Shown: in pieces, positions 56,243-57,334 of the stretch
How the letters are laid out: each line of letters opens with the position of its first letter
Numbering within the stretch: the stretch's first letter is position 1
Assembly (NCBI GenBank): GCA_036823195.1
Contig: DAISGI010000015.1
Span: forward strand, 1-57,334
Length of the DNA: 57,334 nt
Direction of reading: 5' to 3'
Source: UBA4874 sp002399435
GTDB lineage: Bacteria > Bacillota > Clostridia > Caldicoprobacterales > DTU083
Program-made: the position numbers and the translations under genes
The notes under the pieces: generated by a model
Told to the model about the DNA's origin: nothing
Databases searched by the model: none
Seen by the model: the letters and a program-made list of their open reading frames with translations, nothing else

Positions 56243-57334
56243 TTATTTCTCGTATTCATCCAGTCTCTGTTTGCTCAAAACCACCGGAGAGACCGCGTTG
56301 ATGGAAAACGGCTTCAAACGGATGGAAAACCGAAACGGCTCCAGATGCAGCAAATATTTCTCCAGGGGAGCCGGCCCACAGCTGTTGGTTCCCAGCCCGA
56401 TCTGCCGATAATCCAGATTCCAGGTGATGAAATCCTGTTTCACCAGATCACAGGTATGCTTTGCTTCCTCCAGATTTTCCTGAGTATATAAATGAGCACT
56501 GAAGTTCAGCTGCGGCATCACCGCCAGCAGGCCCATACCGTTGAGATCGGTTGCCGCCACCCAATGGACATCGGTCCGGTTCCCGTTTTCCTGGGGATAA
56601 ACATAAGGGGTATACAGGTCCTCGATCCCTGCTGTAAAAATCCCCATCCGGTTTGCTTCCCTGCTGTCGGCATAGGACTCGCCAGGGCCCCTGCCATACC
56701 ACTGAAAGCGCTCCAGATCCCCGGGCACCTCCATCTGCAGCCCGATCCGCGGCAGGGTATCCGGCAGGGATTCGCCATGAGGCGTACCGGATACCTCCAT
56801 AACCATATCCCCGCTCCCATAGATACGGTAAACATACTCCGCATGAACTCCCCATCTCAGCACAGGAGGCGCGATTCGTGTCCGTATCCGGACGATGACG
56901 CAGTGATCCTTTTTGTCCCATGAAAAGCCATCGGTACGATGCTTCATGGCATTCAGCCCGAAACTCTTCCATTCCTTTCGGATGTTCCTCTCATTGTCCG
57001 TGGGGGCATGCCAGAAATTCAGCCGGGGCCCTTTCACCAGGAGGGATTTTCCCTTATAAATCCAGGATTTCAGGACCCCATATACTTTGTCAAACACCAG
57101 GCAAAAGTCCTCTCCCCTGACCACCAGATCATTCCCCTCTTCCCGGCAGGAAGGGGCCGGCATCCCTTCTGCCTTCACAGCCGGTTCGGCCGGAGCGGAC
57201 AGCGGAAGCCGGAACTGTGCCCAGGCGACTTCATAGCCCCGTTTGGCCCAGTTGGTATCTTCGTCCAGCAGGAACCGGACATTCACCAGATAATCCGTCT
57301 CCGGCTCCGGATTCTCCGGAATCTGATAAGGCAG
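56243..57334 (-). CDS. GH2 beta-galactosidase, C-terminal part (5' end outside window)
   Basis: About 363 codons of the C-terminus; the frame is open to the last base, so the catalytic TIM barrel with its two Glu is not seen. The part shows the large C-terminal sandwich (Bgal small chain domain): DLVVRGEDFCLVFDKVYGVL, KGPRLNFWHAPTDNERNIRK, RFQWYGRGPGESYADSREAN, MGIFTAGIEDLYTPYVYPQE and NGNRTDVHWVAATDLNGMGL, of which the FWHAPTDND-like and GRGPGESY-like motifs are typical of LacZ. A GTG at 57286 is not taken as the start. The enzyme is cytoplasmic as far as this part shows and cleaves beta-galactosides. It converges on the DUF4364 gene. Confidence 0.9.
   Translation of the reverse strand: MPYQIPENPEPETDYLVNVRFLLDEDTNWAKRGYEVAWAQFRLPLSAPAEPAVKAEGMPAPSCREEGNDLVVRGEDFCLVFDKVYGVLKSWIYKGKSLLVKGPRLNFWHAPTDNERNIRKEWKSFGLNAMKHRTDGFSWDKKDHCVIVRIRTRIAPPVLRWGVHAEYVYRIYGSGDMVMEVSGTPHGESLPDTLPRIGLQMEVPGDLERFQWYGRGPGESYADSREANRMGIFTAGIEDLYTPYVYPQENGNRTDVHWVAATDLNGMGLLAVMPQLNFSAHLYTQENLEEAKHTCDLVKQDFITWNLDYRQIGLGTNSCGPAPLEKYLLHLEPFRFSIRLKPFSINAVSPVVLSKQRLDEYEK

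Noticed and set aside
1..57334. Insertion sequences or prophage
   Set aside because: No transposase, integrase, phage structural gene or paired terminal inverted repeats were recognised.

Overview
The window looks like a chromosomal segment of a Gram-positive, anaerobic Clostridia-type bacterium, most likely a Lachnospiraceae relative. The reasons are strong AGGAGG-type ribosome binding sites, frequent TTG starts, a single-chain clade II PurL, a GlpP-regulated glycerol operon with a DUF1667 partner, a DUF4364 protein, an HPr-like protein that keeps the regulatory Ser but lacks the catalytic His, and a 2-hydroxyacyl-CoA dehydratase activase cluster. The assignment rests on protein families recognised by eye; no database search was run. 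A run of 100 N at 51081-51180 marks a scaffold gap inside a tRNA cluster.

Layout. 1-1544 (+): end of a carbohydrate ABC importer (two permeases). 1551-7129 (-): MacAB-type export system with an adaptor lipoprotein, a giant FtsX permease and two ATPases, one fused to an AbrB-like domain. 7340-11272 (-): purL. 11475-12039 (-): Phd/ParE-type toxin-antitoxin pair. 12177-15983 (-): VanZ, ATPase and FtsX permease operon behind a consensus promoter. 16297-17631 (-): 5'-truncated sigma factor and a secreted single-pass protein. 17930-23843 (-): two ABC exporter half-molecules, a frameshifted family 2 glycosyltransferase, a family 4 glycosyltransferase and, at the head, a fragment that resembles the C-terminus of a B12-binding radical SAM protein; a divergent GC-rich glycosyltransferase follows at 24008-25021. 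25038-28764 (-): five-gene ABC-2 cluster. 29098-31686: three secreted or lipoprotein genes and the C-terminal remnant of an ABC ATPase. 31864-37467 (-): glycerol operon (glpP, attenuator hairpin, two FAD oxidoreductases, DUF1667, glpK). 37561-48014 (-): two blocks for catabolism of an unidentified sugar or glycoside (two Gfo/Idh/MocA oxidoreductases, flavoprotein, SDR, Old Yellow Enzyme homologue, sugar phosphate isomerase/epimerase, two LacI regulators). 48613-50949 (+): SDR, tocopherol cyclase-like protein, Asp23/Gls24. 51032-51373 (-): tRNA-Glu and tRNA-Gln genes. 51878-55005 (-): activase and two HgdB/DUF2229-like proteins. 55203-56173 (+): Crh/HPr-like and DUF4364 proteins. 56243-57334 (-): C-terminal part of a GH2 beta-galactosidase.

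The two best supported systems are the glycerol operon, in which a GlpP antiterminator gene with its own consensus promoter is followed by a textbook terminator placed just upstream of the glycerol-3-phosphate oxidation genes, and the redox-based sugar catabolic blocks with a consensus promoter and a perfect 16-bp palindromic operator. The least conventional region is 17930-25021, which looks like a partly decayed modification and export locus. Short tandem duplications recur at gene ends (14-bp, 17-bp and 52-bp units) and are a notable trait of this segment.
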